Below, piece by piece: positions 18,117-29,818 of a DNA stretch of 46,220 nucleotides. The position numbers and the translations under genes are program-made. The DNA is from an uncultured Pelagibacteraceae bacterium (GTDB lineage Bacteria; Pseudomonadota; Alphaproteobacteria; Pelagibacterales; Pelagibacteraceae). The notes beneath the pieces are model-generated. The model had not been told where the DNA came from and searched no databases. It saw nothing but the letters and a program-made list of their open reading frames with translations. The stretch is taken from contig CABZZR010000007.1 of the NCBI GenBank assembly GCA_902530215.1, positions 1 to 46,220 of the forward strand, written 5' to 3'. The stretch's first letter is position 1. Every line of letters starts with the position of its first letter.

Positions 18117-21100
18117 ATGGATTTATCTTTTACTGAAAAGAAAAGTATACGTAAAAATTTTGGAAAATTAAAAGAATCTCTCAATATTCCTAATTTAATT
18201 GAGGTTCAAAAAAACTCTTACAATCAATTTTTAAAAAACTTTGATCCAGCTGAATCAAAAAGCTTGAAAGGCTTAGATAGAGTTTTTAAAAGTATTTTCC
18301 CAATAGAAGAGCCTTCAGAAAAAGCTTCTCTAGAGTATGTTTCATTTAGATTTGATAAACCAAAATATGATGTAGACGAATGTAGGCAAAGAGGTCTAAC
18401 TTATGCAGCTTCATTAAAGCCAACCTTAAGATTAGTTGTATATGATATTAATCAGGAAACTAATACTAAACAAATTCTTTCAGCTAAAGAGCAAGAAGTA
18501 TACATGGGGGATATCCCTTTAATGACTCCGAGCGGAACTTTTGTTGTAAACGGTGTAGAAAGAGTTGTCGTAAATCAAATGCACAGAAGTCCTGGAGTAT
18601 TTTTTGATCATGATAAAGGCAAAACACACGCTAGTGGAAAACTTTTATTTAACTGTAGAGTAATACCCAATAGAGGATCTTGGTTAGATTTTGAATATGA
18701 TATTAAAGATATTTTATATTTTAGAATAGATAGAAAAAAAAAATTACCTATCACTACTTTGCTCTACGCACTTAATCTTAGTGCAAACAATATAATGAAT
18801 GAGTTTTATACTTATTCAGAAATAATTTCTCAAAAAGATCATTGGAAAACTAAGTTTAATCCCGAGACATTTAAAACAAGCAAACTTACATTTGATTTGG
18901 TAGACGCAAAACAAAATAAGATAATACTCAAGTCAGGTTCTAAATTGAATTTACCATTAGCAAAGAAGCTCTATGATGATGGTCTTAAAGAGATAGTGCT
19001 ATCAAATGATTATTTATTGGGTAAGTATATTCATAATGACTTAGTTCACGAAGATCTAAAATTACCTGCTGGAACCCAAATTGATAAAGAATTATTTGAT
19101 AAGCTTATATCGAAGAATATCAAGTCATTAAGAATAACTAATATAGATCCAATTAATAAGGGTCCTTATTTAATTTATACATTAAACGCTGACAAAAATA
19201 AAAACCGAGAAGAAGCGATTACAGAAATTTATAAAGTTTTAAGACCAGGAGAGCCACCTACAACAGAAGTTGCAAAAGAGATATTTTCAAATCTTTTCTT
19301 TAAACCAGAAAGATATGATCTATCTGATGTGGGAAGAGTTAAATTAAATGCTCGTTTAAAATTAGATCAAAATGCAAATTTAACAGTTTTAAGCAAGGAT
19401 GATATTTTACAAGTTATTAAAGTTATGTTGGATTTAAGAGATGGCAAAAATGAAGTTGATGATATTGATCATTTAGGAAATCGTAGAGTAAGATCTGTTG
19501 GCGAATTAGTTGAAAATCAGTTCAGAATTGGAGTTTTACGAATGGAAAGAGTTATTAAAGAAAAAATGTCCACGTTAGAAATTGAATCAGTTATGCCACA
19601 AGATTTAATTAATGCTAAACCTGTAACTACTTCTCTAAAAGATTTTTTTGCTACTTCGCAGCTTTCTCAATTTATGGATCAAACAAATCCTCTCTCTGAA
19701 ATTACTCACAAAAGAAGAGTTTCAGCATTGGGTCCAGGAGGACTTACAAGAGAAAGAGCTGGATTTGAGGTACGAGATGTTCACCCAACTCACTATGGAA
19801 GAATTTGTCCAATAGAAACACCCGAAGGACCTAATATAGGTTTAATAAATAGTTTGGCTACTTATTCTAGAATTAATAAGTATGGATTTATTGAGAGTCC
19901 ATATAAAAAAGTTATAGAAGGAAAAGTTACAGATGAAATAGTTAGATTATCTGCTATAGAGGAATCAGATTATACTATTGCTCAAGCTAATTCTTTAGTA
20001 GATGAAAAGGGTAATTTTAAAGAAGAGCTAGTATCTTGCAGAAAATCATTAAATTTTATTCTTTCAAAACCAGAAAATATTGATTTTATAGATGTGTCTC
20101 CAAAACAACTAGTTTCAGTAGCAGCATCTTTAATTCCTTTTTTAGAAAATGATGATGCAAACAGAGCTTTAATGGGTTCTAATATGATGAGACAAGCAGT
20201 ACCATTAATTAAGCCTGAATTTCCACTAGTAGGAACTGGAATAGAGAGAGATGTTGCTTTGGACTCTGGAGTGACAATTGTAGCTAAAAGAAGTGGCGTA
20301 GTTGATAAAATCGATGGAAAAAGAATTGTTGTAAAAGTAGAATCTGAAAAAGACCTAAGTCAGTCTGGTGTTGATATTTATAATTTGCTAAAATTTCAGA
20401 GATCAAATCAAAATACTTGTATTAATCAAAGACCTTTAGTCAAAGTAGGAGACAAAGTTGCGGAAGGTGATATAATAGCAGATGGACCGTCAACAAAATT
20501 AGGTGAGTTAGCTCTTGGTAAAAATGTAACCGTAGCATTCATGCCATGGCTTGGATACAACTTTGAAGATTCAATTTTAATTTCACAAAGATGTGTTTCA
20601 GATGATGTTTTCACATCTATTCATATTGAAGAATATGAAGTTATGGCAAGAGATACAAAACTAGGTACTGAAGAAATCACGAGAGATATACCCAATATTG
20701 GCGAGGAAGCACTTAGGAACTTAGATGAGTCGGGAGTAGTCTATATTGGAGCCGAAGTTAAACCAGCCGATATTTTAGTAGGAAAGGTTACACCTAAAAG
20801 TGATACAGCAACTAGTCCAGAGGAAAAATTATTAAGGTCAATTTTTGGTGAAAAAGCTACCGATGTTAGAGATACTTCTCTTAAAATGCCCCCAGGAAGC
20901 AATGGAATAGTTGTTGATGTAAGAGTTTTTAATAGACATGGCGTTGATAAAGATGAAAGATCAGTAGCTATAGAAAGATCTGAAATTGAGTCAATACAAG
21001 AAGATAGACTAGTTGAAGAAGAAATTTTAGAAAAAAATATCCAAGCAAGAGCAAATGAAATTATAAAAGATTCAATACTTAACAAAAAATATAAAAATTT

Positions 21101-22196
21101 TGAAAAAAATACTAAATTAGATTTTAGTACCCTTAATAATCTAAGATTAAATGATTATTGGAGTATTCCGATAGAAGATGCCGCTAAAATAAATAGCCTT
21201 CTAAAATTAAAAGAACAATTTGATAAGGTTAAACTTGGTATTAAAGAGAGATTTGAAGACAAGGCTACAAAAATTCAACAAGGCGATGAGCTTCTACCCG
21301 GTGTAATGAAAATGATAAAAGTTTTTGTTGCAGTTAAAAGAAGATTAATGCCAGGTGACAAAATGGCCGGAAGACATGGAAATAAAGGTGTTATTAGTAA
21401 AATTGTTCCAATTGAGGATATGCCATATATGGAAAATGGAAAACCTGTTGATATAGTTTTAAATCCTTTAGGTGTGCCAAGTCGGATGAATGTTGGACAA
21501 ATATTAGAAACACACCTAGGTTGGGCATGTTCTGAACTAGGAGAAAAGGTTAATAAACTTATTTCAGCTAGTAGTAAGATTAATTCAAAAAATAGTGCTG
21601 AAATGAAAAAGCTTTTAAAAAATGTATATGGAGAAAAAGATTTTAATTCTAAAATAAATAAATTGAACAACAATGAATTCGATGAGCTTTGTCAAAATTT
21701 ATCAAAAGGTATACCAATTGCTACACCAGTTTTCGATGGAGCATCAGAAAAAGACGTAAGCGGAATGCTTAAACTTGCCGATCTTTCTACATCTGGTCAA
21801 ACTAACTTATGGGATGGTAGAACCGGAGAACCTTTTGATAGAACTGTAACTGTAGGCATAATATATATGCTTAAATTACATCATCTAGTTGAAGACAAAA
21901 TTCACGCAAGGTCAACCGGACCTTATAGTTTGGTGACGCAACAACCTTTAGGTGGTAAAGCTCAATTAGGAGGCCAAAGATTTGGAGAGATGGAGGTATG
22001 GGCACTTGAGGCTTATGGCGCTTCTTATACGCTACAAGAAATCCTTACAGTTAAATCTGACGATGTTGCTGGTAGAACAAAAGTTTATGAAACTATAGTC
22101 AAAGGGGATGAAAATTTTGAATCTGGAGTACCAGAATCCTTTAATGTACTTGTTAAGGAAATTAAAGCGCTAGGGTTAAATATAGAATTAAATTAA
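18117..22196 (+). CDS. rpoB: RNA polymerase subunit beta
   Basis: The beta subunit forms one pincer of core RNA polymerase and half of the active site. It is 1359 residues against 1342 in E. coli. The rifampicin-pocket region [20 protein letters not shown] is of the sensitive type by eye. [31 protein letters not shown], the [12 protein letters not shown] lysine motif and the C-terminal [14 protein letters not shown] follow in order. rpoC starts 5 bases after its stop. No insertion domains or frame breaks were seen. Confidence 0.99.
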   Translation: MDLSFTEKKSIRKNFGKLKESLNIPNLIEVQKNSYNQFLKNFDPAESKSLKGLDRVFKSIFPIEEPSEKASLEYVSFRFDKPKYDVDECRQRGLTYAASLKPTLRLVVYDINQETNTKQILSAKEQEVYMGDIPLMTPSGTFVVNGVERVVVNQMHRSPGVFFDHDKGKTHASGKLLFNCRVIPNRGSWLDFEYDIKDILYFRIDRKKKLPITTLLYALNLSANNIMNEFYTYSEIISQKDHWKTKFNPETFKTSKLTFDLVDAKQNKIILKSGSKLNLPLAKKLYDDGLKEIVLSNDYLLGKYIHNDLVHEDLKLPAGTQIDKELFDKLISKNIKSLRITNIDPINKGPYLIYTLNADKNKNREEAITEIYKVLRPGEPPTTEVAKEIFSNLFFKPERYDLSDVGRVKLNARLKLDQNANLTVLSKDDILQVIKVMLDLRDGKNEVDDIDHLGNRRVRSVGELVENQFRIGVLRMERVIKEKMSTLEIESVMPQDLINAKPVTTSLKDFFATSQLSQFMDQTNPLSEITHKRRVSALGPGGLTRERAGFEVRDVHPTHYGRICPIETPEGPNIGLINSLATYSRINKYGFIESPYKKVIEGKVTDEIVRLSAIEESDYTIAQANSLVDEKGNFKEELVSCRKSLNFILSKPENIDFIDVSPKQLVSVAASLIPFLENDDANRALMGSNMMRQAVPLIKPEFPLVGTGIERDVALDSGVTIVAKRSGVVDKIDGKRIVVKVESEKDLSQSGVDIYNLLKFQRSNQNTCINQRPLVKVGDKVAEGDIIADGPSTKLGELALGKNVTVAFMPWLGYNFEDSILISQRCVSDDVFTSIHIEEYEVMARDTKLGTEEITRDIPNIGEEALRNLDESGVVYIGAEVKPADILVGKVTPKSDTATSPEEKLLRSIFGEKATDVRDTSLKMPPGSNGIVVDVRVFNRHGVDKDERSVAIERSEIESIQEDRLVEEEILEKNIQARANEIIKDSILNKKYKNFEKNTKLDFSTLNNLRLNDYWSIPIEDAAKINSLLKLKEQFDKVKLGIKERFEDKATKIQQGDELLPGVMKMIKVFVAVKRRLMPGDKMAGRHGNKGVISKIVPIEDMPYMENGKPVDIVLNPLGVPSRMNVGQILETHLGWACSELGEKVNKLISASSKINSKNSAEMKKLLKNVYGEKDFNSKINKLNNNEFDELCQNLSKGIPIATPVFDGASEKDVSGMLKLADLSTSGQTNLWDGRTGEPFDRTVTVGIIYMLKLHHLVEDKIHARSTGPYSLVTQQPLGGKAQLGGQRFGEMEVWALEAYGASYTLQEILTVKSDDVAGRTKVYETIVKGDENFESGVPESFNVLVKEIKALGLNIELN

Positions 22197-22201
22197 TAAC
22201 T

Positions 22202-25200
22202 ATGAAAAAAGAAATCACAAATTTATTTAAACAATCTCCATCATTACAAACTGATAGTTTTGATAAGATAAGAATATCTCTTGCGAGTCCAGAAAAAATT
22301 AAATCATGGTCATATGGAGAGATAAAAAAACCAGAAACAATAAATTACAGAACTTTTAGACCTGAAAAAGATGGTCTATTTTGCGCAAGAATTTTTGGAC
22401 CGGTTAAGGACTATGAATGCTTGTGCGGTAAATATAAAAGAATGAAGTTTAGAGGTATTATTTGTGAAAAATGCGGCGTCGAAGTAACAAAATCAAATGT
22501 TAGAAGAGACAGGATGGGTCATATTGATCTAGCAACTCCAATTGCCCACATTTGGTTTTTAAAATCATTACCAAGCAGAATTTCTTTAGCAATAGACATG
22601 AAACTTAAGGATGTTGAAAAAGTATTGTATTTTGAAAGCTTTATGGTTACGGAACCAGGTTTAACTAAATTCAAAAAAAATCAACTTATTACCGAAGAAG
22701 AATATTTAAAAGCACAAGAAGAATTCGGAGAAGAAGCCTTTAGCGCAGGTATAGGAGCGGAAGTTATTAGAGATCTATTAGTAAATTTGGATCTTCCAAA
22801 AGAGCAAAACAATCTAAGAATTTTATTAAAAGATATTAAATCAAAAGTTGCTGAAGAAAGAGCAATTAAAAGATTAAAATTAATAGAGTCTTTTATTAGT
22901 TCACAAAACAAACCTGAGTGGATGATTTTAACAACTATACCAGTAATTCCGCCAGAGTTAAGACCTCTAGTACCTTTAGATGGAGGAAGATTTGCAACAT
23001 CAGATTTAAACGACTTGTATAGAAGGGTTATAAATAGAAATAACAGGCTTAAAAGATTAATAGATTTACGTGCTCCTGATATTATTGTAAGAAACGAAAA
23101 ACGAATGCTTCAAGAATCTGTTGATGCTTTATTTGATAATGGTAGAAGAGGAAGAGTAATAACAGGAACTGGAAAGAGACCATTAAAATCTTTAGCTGAA
23201 ATGTTGAAAGGTAAGCAAGGAAGATTTAGACAAAATTTATTAGGAAAAAGAGTAGATTATTCAGGGCGTTCAGTTATTGTCGTAGGACCTCATTTAAAAC
23301 TTCATCAATGTGGGCTGCCGAAAAAAATGGCCTTAGAACTATTTAAACCTTTTTTATATGCACGTTTAAATCAACTGGGTTTAGCAACTACTATTAAGCA
23401 AGCTAAAAAACTAGTAGAGAAAGAAAAAAATGAAGTATGGGATGCTTTAGAACACATTATTAGAGAGCACCCAATTTTATTAAACAGAGCTCCAACATTA
23501 CATAGGTTAGGAGTCCAGGCTTTTGAAGCAACGTTAATTGAAGGAAACGCCATTGAGTTACATCCATTGGTTTGTGCAGCATTTAATGCAGATTTTGATG
23601 GCGACCAAATGGCTGTACATATTCCTTTAAGTTTAGAAGCACAAATTGAAGCTAGAGTTTTAATGATGTCTACTAATAATATACTCAGTCCTTCAAATGG
23701 AAAACCTATAATTGTACCGAGTCAGGATATGATTTTAGGTATATATTATTTGTCTCAAGCAATTGAAAATTTTGAGGAAGCTAAATCTAAAGGATATTTT
23801 ACAAGTGTAAGTGAAATTGAACAAGCCATTGAGTCAGGACACATAAATATTCATTCAGTAATTATAAGTCGATTTAAGACTGTTGATAATAATAATAAAA
23901 CTATATTTGAAACCTATAAAAGTACAGCAGGAAGATTTATGCTGGCTGATTTATTACCTAAAAATTACAAAATAAAGTTTTCTTTAATTGATAGAAAATT
24001 ATCGAAAAAACAAATTTCTGAAATTATAGATTTAGTTTTTAGATATTGCGGTCAAAAAGAAACAGTAATTTTTTGTGATCAGCTAAAAAATCTTGGCTTT
24101 AAGCATGCATTTAAAGCGGCAATTTCTTTTGGAAAAGATGATTTAATTATACCACAAACAAAGCAAAAGTTTGTAAATGAAACAAAAAAGTTAATCGAGG
24201 AATATGAACATCAATACTCTGAAGGATTAATAACTAGAGGTGAAAAATATAATAAAGTAGTAGACTCCTGGTCTAAATGTACAGACTTAATTGCCAGTGA
24301 AATGATGAAAGAAATTTCTCAATCTGAAAAAAAAGACAGCAACGACAAAATAGTTTCTAATTCAGTTTTCATGATGGCAGATTCTGGCGCTAGAGGTTCA
24401 GCTGCCCAAATGAAACAACTTGCTGGTATGCGTGGACTAATAGCCAAGCCATCTGGTGAAATTATTGAAACGCCAATTATATCTAATTTTAAAGAAGGTT
24501 TGACTGTACTTGAGTATTTTAATTCGACACACGGAGCTAGAAAAGGATTAGCTGATACAGCTTTAAAAACTGCTAACTCAGGATATTTAACAAGAAGACT
24601 ATGCGATGTAGCGCAAGATGTGTCGATTACTAAAACAGACTGCTGTAGTGGTACAAAAAATTACATAACTTTATCCGAGATAATTGAAGGTGGTAATATT
24701 ATAGTTAGTTTAGCTGAAAGAGCTCTAGGAAGAGTTGTTGCTGAAGATGTCAAAAATCCAGTTAATGGTAATTTAATAGTCAAAAAAAATACTATGATAG
24801 ATGAAGATATATGTGAAAAAATCGATTCTGCTGGTGTAAAATCTTTAAAAGTTTATTCAGTAATTACTTGCGAATCTAAACATGGTGTTTGTGCCTATTC
24901 ATATGGCAGAGATTTATCAAGAGGAAAATTGGTAAGCATAGGTGAGGCAGTGGGAATGATAGCCGCTCAATCAATAGGTGAGCCTGGAACGCAGCTAACA
25001 ATGAGAACTTTTCACGTTGGAGGAACAGCACAAATTAAAGAAGAATCTGCAATAATTTCACAGTCAGATGGTATTTTAAAAATAACTAATAAAAATTTAA
25101 TTGAGGATTCTAAAAAAAATATGATTATTATGGGACGTAATACACAATTGTCCTTAGAAGATACAAATGGCCGTCAATTAGCTATATATAAAGTTCCATA

Positions 25201-26371
25201 TGGAGCTAAACTTTTTCATCAAAATAATGAAAATATAAAAAAAGGAACTAAGATTTGTGAGTGGGACCCATATACATTACCTGTAATTGCTGAAAAAAGC
25301 GGTATAGCTAACTTTGTAGATTTAATAGAAGGTTTATCTTTGGCTGAAACTGTTGATGACACCACTGGTATTACTTCAAAATCTGTTCTTGATTGGAGAT
25401 CTCAATCTAAAAATACAGAACTTAAGCCTCGTGTTACACTAAGAGATGAAAAAGGAAACGTAATAAAAAAAGCTGATGATAATGAAGCGAGATATTATCT
25501 TGTTCCCGACTCAATACTTTCTGTTCAGGATGGTCAAAAAGTTTCGGCAGGAGATGTTTTAGCTAGATTACCAAAAGAAGGATCTAAAACAAAAGATATT
25601 ACCGGGGGTTTGCCAAGGGTAGCAGAACTTTTTGAAGCTAGAAGACCAAAAGAAAGTGCAATAATTGCAGAAAATGATGGTGTAATAGAATTTGGAAAGG
25701 AATTAAGAGGCAAACAGAAAGTGTCAATTGTTTCTGAAAAAGGTGAGACATCAAACTATTTGATACCAAAAGGAAAGCATATAAATTTTAATCAAGGCGA
25801 AAAAATTAAAAAGGGAGAATATTTATTAGATGGAAGCCCAGCGCCACACGATATTTTAAGAATTTTAGGCATTGAAGCTCTAACAGATTACTTTGTTAAT
25901 GAAGTTCAAGAAGTATACAGATTACAAGGTGTTATAATCAATGATAAGCACATTGAAACAATCGTCAGACAAATGTTAAGGAAAGTAGAAGTAAAATCTT
26001 CTGGAGATTCAAATTACTTATTAGGTGAAATAGTTGATAGATTCGAATTTTTGGAAACAAATGAAGCTTTGATTAAAGAAAATAAAAAACCGGCTACAGG
26101 CGAGAGAATTTTATTGGGTATAACAAAAGCATCACTACAGACTAATTCTTTCATCTCCGCTGCTTCATTCCAAGAAACTACGAGAGTTTTAACAGATGCC
26201 GCTATTAGAGGTAAGGTTGATACATTAAAAGGATTAAAAGAAAACGTGATTGTAGGGCGTTTAGTCCCAGCTGGCACAGGACATATAAAAAATAAATGGA
26301 TAAATCAGGCTAAGCAAAAGGATCTTGAATCATCAGCCGCAAAAGCTGACACACCAGAAATTAGCAAATAA
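22202..26371 (+). CDS. rpoC: RNA polymerase subunit beta'
   Basis: This is the catalytic subunit of RNA polymerase, 1389 residues. The magnesium-binding motif NADFDGDQ is at residues 462-469, with D464, D466 and D468 as ligands. The N-terminal zinc ribbon (CLCGK and CEKCG, about 74-91) is complete. The second zinc site is unusual: C814, C890 and C897 are present, but the position of the fourth ligand is S900 (CAYS where E. coli has CAHC). Bridge and trigger regions ([30 protein letters not shown]) are normal. The 198 bases that follow carry the probable rpsL promoter. Confidence 0.99.
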   Translation: MKKEITNLFKQSPSLQTDSFDKIRISLASPEKIKSWSYGEIKKPETINYRTFRPEKDGLFCARIFGPVKDYECLCGKYKRMKFRGIICEKCGVEVTKSNVRRDRMGHIDLATPIAHIWFLKSLPSRISLAIDMKLKDVEKVLYFESFMVTEPGLTKFKKNQLITEEEYLKAQEEFGEEAFSAGIGAEVIRDLLVNLDLPKEQNNLRILLKDIKSKVAEERAIKRLKLIESFISSQNKPEWMILTTIPVIPPELRPLVPLDGGRFATSDLNDLYRRVINRNNRLKRLIDLRAPDIIVRNEKRMLQESVDALFDNGRRGRVITGTGKRPLKSLAEMLKGKQGRFRQNLLGKRVDYSGRSVIVVGPHLKLHQCGLPKKMALELFKPFLYARLNQLGLATTIKQAKKLVEKEKNEVWDALEHIIREHPILLNRAPTLHRLGVQAFEATLIEGNAIELHPLVCAAFNADFDGDQMAVHIPLSLEAQIEARVLMMSTNNILSPSNGKPIIVPSQDMILGIYYLSQAIENFEEAKSKGYFTSVSEIEQAIESGHINIHSVIISRFKTVDNNNKTIFETYKSTAGRFMLADLLPKNYKIKFSLIDRKLSKKQISEIIDLVFRYCGQKETVIFCDQLKNLGFKHAFKAAISFGKDDLIIPQTKQKFVNETKKLIEEYEHQYSEGLITRGEKYNKVVDSWSKCTDLIASEMMKEISQSEKKDSNDKIVSNSVFMMADSGARGSAAQMKQLAGMRGLIAKPSGEIIETPIISNFKEGLTVLEYFNSTHGARKGLADTALKTANSGYLTRRLCDVAQDVSITKTDCCSGTKNYITLSEIIEGGNIIVSLAERALGRVVAEDVKNPVNGNLIVKKNTMIDEDICEKIDSAGVKSLKVYSVITCESKHGVCAYSYGRDLSRGKLVSIGEAVGMIAAQSIGEPGTQLTMRTFHVGGTAQIKEESAIISQSDGILKITNKNLIEDSKKNMIIMGRNTQLSLEDTNGRQLAIYKVPYGAKLFHQNNENIKKGTKICEWDPYTLPVIAEKSGIANFVDLIEGLSLAETVDDTTGITSKSVLDWRSQSKNTELKPRVTLRDEKGNVIKKADDNEARYYLVPDSILSVQDGQKVSAGDVLARLPKEGSKTKDITGGLPRVAELFEARRPKESAIIAENDGVIEFGKELRGKQKVSIVSEKGETSNYLIPKGKHINFNQGEKIKKGEYLLDGSPAPHDILRILGIEALTDYFVNEVQEVYRLQGVIINDKHIETIVRQMLRKVEVKSSGDSNYLLGEIVDRFEFLETNEALIKENKKPATGERILLGITKASLQTNSFISAASFQETTRVLTDAAIRGKVDTLKGLKENVIVGRLVPAGTGHIKNKWINQAKQKDLESSAAKADTPEISK

Positions 26372-26429
26372 TTTTCATTTTTTTGCATCATTATAGCCCT
26401 TTTTTACTAACTAAAATTACTATTATAAG

Positions 26430-26458
26430 TTGACAATTTTTACTTCTACTTGTAGTTT
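26430..26458 (+). promoter_or_regulatory. Candidate promoter for the rpsL-to-adk block
   Basis: A perfect -35 hexamer TTGACA (26430-26435) is followed after 17 bases by TAGTTT (26453-26458), a weak -10 match. It lies in the 198-base gap between rpoC and rpsL, the largest in the ribosomal block. Initiation near 26465 would give a leader of about 105 bases. Confidence 0.45.
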
Positions 26459-26470
26459 AACGCAAATTTT

Positions 26471-26569
26471 GTGGCTAGAGGTAAGGTACTTGAGATCTTA
26501 AACGCTAACCCGATTAGAAAAACAAGAATTACATCTCATTTCTTTCCACAAATAAAAATATATAAATTT
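26471..26569 (+). other. Open in-frame leader before rpsL
   Basis: The rpsL frame stays open for 33 codons upstream of its conserved ATG, back to a GTG. The encoded peptide ([16 protein letters not shown]...) has no resemblance to S12 that I can see. A weak hairpin (TAAGGT 26482-26487 with ATCTTA 26495-26500) lies inside. It probably is untranslated mRNA leader, although an extended S12 cannot be excluded. Confidence 0.35.
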
Positions 26570-26941
26570 ATGCCAACTATTAATCAGTTGATAAGGAAGT
26601 CTAGAATTAAACCAAAGATGAGGAACAAAGTTCCTGCATTGGAACGCTCGCCTCAAAAAAGAGGAGTTTGTACTAAAGTTTATACAACAACACCAAAAAA
26701 ACCAAATTCTGCATTAAGAAAAGTCGCCAGAGTAAGATTATCCAATGGCCATGAAGTTACTTGTTATATTCCTGGAGAAGGTCACAACTTACAAGAACAC
26801 TCAGTAGTTTTAATAAGAGGTGGAAGAGTTAAAGATTTACCAGGTGTTCGTTATCACATTTTAAGAGGAAACCTTGATACACAAGGTGTATCAGCAAGAA
26901 AACAACAAAGATCTAAATACGGCGCAAAAAAACCTAAATAA
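26570..26941 (+). CDS. rpsL: Ribosomal protein S12
   Basis: S12 lies at the decoding centre and influences accuracy. From the ATG at 26570 the protein is 123 residues (E. coli 124) and begins [12 protein letters not shown] as in other bacteria, so I reject the longer GTG-started frame. The streptomycin-related loops [12 protein letters not shown] and [12 protein letters not shown] have the wild-type lysines. No good Shine-Dalgarno site precedes the ATG. rpsG follows after 5 bases. Confidence 0.97.
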   Translation: MPTINQLIRKSRIKPKMRNKVPALERSPQKRGVCTKVYTTTPKKPNSALRKVARVRLSNGHEVTCYIPGEGHNLQEHSVVLIRGGRVKDLPGVRYHILRGNLDTQGVSARKQQRSKYGAKKPK

Positions 26942-26946
26942 ATTTT

Positions 26947-27417
26947 ATGTCTAGAAAAAAAAGAGCACCAAAAAGAATCGTATTAAATGACTCGAGATAT
27001 GACTCGCTAGTAATTTCAAAGTTAATTAATACAGTTATGATTGATGGAAATAAAAATAAAGCTGAAAAAATTGTTTATACAGCATTAGACAAAATTAAAG
27101 ACAAAACTAAAATTGACCCAATGGAAACCTTCACTAAGGCAATTAGTAATTTAAGACCTTCTGTAGAAGTAAGATCAAGAAGAGTTGGTGGGGCAACTTA
27201 TCAAGTACCAGTAGAAGTTAAACCAAAAAGATCTCAAGCTCTTGCTTTAAGATGGTTAATTTTAGCTTCAAAAAAAAGAAAAAATAAAACGATGGCAGAA
27301 AAACTTTTTTATGAATTAATGGATGCCTCTCAATTAAAAGGTTCTGCAATCAAGAAAAGAGAAGATACACATAAGATGGCAGAGTCTAACAAAGCTTTTG
27401 CGCATTTTAGATGGTAA
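26947..27417 (+). CDS. rpsG: Ribosomal protein S7
   Basis: S7 nucleates folding of the 3' major domain of 16S rRNA and contacts the E-site tRNA. At 156 residues it begins SRKKRAPKR, with the conserved NLRPSVEVRSRRVGGATYQVP near residue 77, and ends KAFAHFRW, typical of the family. It lies between rpsL and fusA with gaps of 5 and 6 bases, in the classic str order. Confidence 0.98.
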   Translation: MSRKKRAPKRIVLNDSRYDSLVISKLINTVMIDGNKNKAEKIVYTALDKIKDKTKIDPMETFTKAISNLRPSVEVRSRRVGGATYQVPVEVKPKRSQALALRWLILASKKRKNKTMAEKLFYELMDASQLKGSAIKKREDTHKMAESNKAFAHFRW

Positions 27418-27423
27418 AATTTT

Positions 27424-29499
27424 ATGCCTAGATCACATCCTTTAGAAAAATATAGAAATATTGGAATTATGGCCCATATTGATGCGGGCAAAACAACAAC
27501 GACTGAAAGAATTTTATATTATACAGGAAAGAGTCATAAAATTGGTGAAGTTCATGACGGCGCTGCAACTATGGACTGGATGGAGCAAGAACAAGAAAGA
27601 GGCATTACAATTACGTCTGCAGCTACAACATGTTTTTGGAGAGAACATAGAATAAATATTATAGACACACCAGGCCACGTTGATTTTACAATTGAAGTTG
27701 AAAGATCGTTAAAAGTTTTAGATGGAGCCGTAGCAGTATTTGATGGTGTCGCTGGTGTAGAACCTCAATCCGAAACTGTCTGGAGACAAGCAGATAAATA
27801 TAAAGTTCCCAGAATTTGTTTTGTAAATAAACTAGATAGAACTGGTGCTGATTTCTTTAGATGTGTAGAAATGATTAAAGAAAGATTAGGATCAAAACCT
27901 TTAGTAATGCAAATACCTGTAGGAATTGAAGCTTCTTTAAAAGGAGTAGTTGATTTAGTAAAAATGAAAGCGGTAATTTGGAAGGATGAAAAGCTTGGCG
28001 CAGAATTTGATTATGTTGAAATTCCAGAAAATTTAAAAAGTGAGTCTGAAAAATACAGAAAAGAACTAGTTGAAACTGCTGTAGAACAAGATGAAAAACT
28101 AATGGATGATTATCTTAATGGAAAAGAAATTTCAGAAAAAGATCTAATTTCGTGCATTAGGAAAGGATGTTTAAACTTTGATTTTGTTCCTGTTCTTACT
28201 GGGTCAGCTTTTAAAAATAAAGGCGTTCAACCGCTTCTTGATGCAGTAATTGATTTTTTACCAAGTCCAAAAGATATAGGATTTATTAATGGTACTAAAG
28301 TTAACTCAAAAGATGAAGTTAAAAGAAAATTTGAAGATAACGAACCATTTTCAGCTTTAGCCTTTAAGGTAGCGAACGATCCTTTTGTAGGAACTTTAAC
28401 ATTTATAAGGATATATTCAGGAACATTAAAAACCGGCACTGCTGCTTACAACACTACTAAAGATAAAGAAGAAAGAGTTGGTAGAATGTTATTAATGCAC
28501 GCAAATAGTAGAGAAGATGTAAAGGAAGCTAATACTGGCGATATAGTAGCTTTAGCAGGTCTAAAATATACAATTACGGGTCACACATTATCTGACGAAG
28601 AAAATCCAATTGTTCTTGAGCCGATGGAATTCCCTGATCCAGTCATTGAAATTGCCGTAGAGCCTAAAACAAAGGGTGACCAAGAAAAAATGGGTGAAGC
28701 TTTAGGAAGATTAGCAAAAGAAGATCCTTCTTTCAGAGTTAGTTCTGACGAAGAGTCAGGACAAACTATTATTAAAGGAATGGGAGAATTACATCTAGAT
28801 ATTATTGTTGATAGAATGAAAAGAGAATTTAAAGTTGAGGCTAATATAGGGGCACCACAAGTCGCTTATAGGGAAACTATATTAAAAGCATCAACTCACG
28901 ATTATATTCATAAAAAACAGAGTGGAGGTGCTGGCCAGTTTGCAAGAGTGAAATTACAAGTTGAGCCTCTCGAACCAGGAAAAGGAAGAGAAATAGAAAA
29001 TAAAATTAAAGGTGGAGCAATACCGAAAGAATTTATACCAGGCGTTGAAAAAGGAATAGAAAGTGTAGCTGATACAGGTATTTTAGCAGGCTTTCCACTA
29101 ATAGATTATAAAGTTACCATTCTTGATGGTTTACACCATGATGTAGATTCAAGTGTTTTAGCATTTGAAATTGCATCAAGATATTGTTTCAAAGAAGCGT
29201 GCACCAAAGCATCATTAAAACTTTTAGAACCGATGATGAGGGTAGAGGTTATAACACCAGATGACTATATGGGAGATGTAATCGGTGATTTAAATAGCAG
29301 AAGAGGTCAAGTTGGAACTACTGACAAAAGAGGTAATGCCACAATGATTACAGCTATGGTTCCTTTAGCAAACATGTTCGGATATATAAACAATTTGAGA
29401 TCAATGTCACAGGGAAGAGCTCAATATTCAATGTTTTTTGATCATTATTCTAAAGTACCGCAAAATGTTCAAGATGAAGTAACAAAAAAAATGGCATAA
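27424..29499 (+). CDS. fusA: Elongation factor G
   Basis: EF-G is the GTPase that drives translocation and, with RRF, ribosome recycling. The P-loop AHIDAGKTT begins near residue 17, with the [12 protein letters not shown] switch I, DTPGHVDF switch II and NKLDR guanine-binding motifs following. Domains II to V are complete and the protein is 691 residues (E. coli 704). rpsJ begins 3 bases after its stop; the tufA gene found between them in many proteobacteria is missing. Confidence 0.99.
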   Translation: MPRSHPLEKYRNIGIMAHIDAGKTTTTERILYYTGKSHKIGEVHDGAATMDWMEQEQERGITITSAATTCFWREHRINIIDTPGHVDFTIEVERSLKVLDGAVAVFDGVAGVEPQSETVWRQADKYKVPRICFVNKLDRTGADFFRCVEMIKERLGSKPLVMQIPVGIEASLKGVVDLVKMKAVIWKDEKLGAEFDYVEIPENLKSESEKYRKELVETAVEQDEKLMDDYLNGKEISEKDLISCIRKGCLNFDFVPVLTGSAFKNKGVQPLLDAVIDFLPSPKDIGFINGTKVNSKDEVKRKFEDNEPFSALAFKVANDPFVGTLTFIRIYSGTLKTGTAAYNTTKDKEERVGRMLLMHANSREDVKEANTGDIVALAGLKYTITGHTLSDEENPIVLEPMEFPDPVIEIAVEPKTKGDQEKMGEALGRLAKEDPSFRVSSDEESGQTIIKGMGELHLDIIVDRMKREFKVEANIGAPQVAYRETILKASTHDYIHKKQSGGAGQFARVKLQVEPLEPGKGREIENKIKGGAIPKEFIPGVEKGIESVADTGILAGFPLIDYKVTILDGLHHDVDSSVLAFEIASRYCFKEACTKASLKLLEPMMRVEVITPDDYMGDVIGDLNSRRGQVGTTDKRGNATMITAMVPLANMFGYINNLRSMSQGRAQYSMFFDHYSKVPQNVQDEVTKKMA

Positions 29500-29502
29500 A
29501 TT

Positions 29503-29811
29503 ATGGAAAGACAAAACATTAGAATAAAACTAAGAGGTTATGACAATAAGATTTTAGATCAATCTACTGAAGAAATTGTTAATACCGCTAAAAGAACAGG
29601 TGCTCAAATTAAGGGACCAATACCTCTGCCTACAAAAAAAGAAGTTTTTACTGTCTTGAGATCACCTCATATAGATAAAAAAAGTAGAGAACAATTTGAA
29701 ACAAGAACTCATAAAAGATTAATTGATATTATAGAACCGACACCTCAAACGGTAGAGGCTTTAATGAAACTTGATTTAGCATCAGGTGTTGATGTGGAGA
29801 TAAAGATATAA
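29503..29811 (+). CDS. rpsJ: Ribosomal protein S10
   Basis: S10 is a 30S head protein and, as NusE, a partner of NusB/NusG in antitermination. The protein of 102 residues begins [19 protein letters not shown] and contains the signature [20 protein letters not shown]. It opens the S10 cluster, directly after fusA with 3 bases between, so the str and S10 clusters are joined here. Confidence 0.98.
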   Translation: MERQNIRIKLRGYDNKILDQSTEEIVNTAKRTGAQIKGPIPLPTKKEVFTVLRSPHIDKKSREQFETRTHKRLIDIIEPTPQTVEALMKLDLASGVDVEIKI

Positions 29812-29818
29812 GGATTAT

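Noticed and set aside
20741-21673. Long open frames antisense to rpoB (and similar ones antisense to rpoC, tuf, fusA and mgtE)
   Set aside because: They lie wholly within highly conserved coding sequence, have Ser/Leu/Ile-rich translations typical of frame shadows, and show no recognisable domain or start signal.
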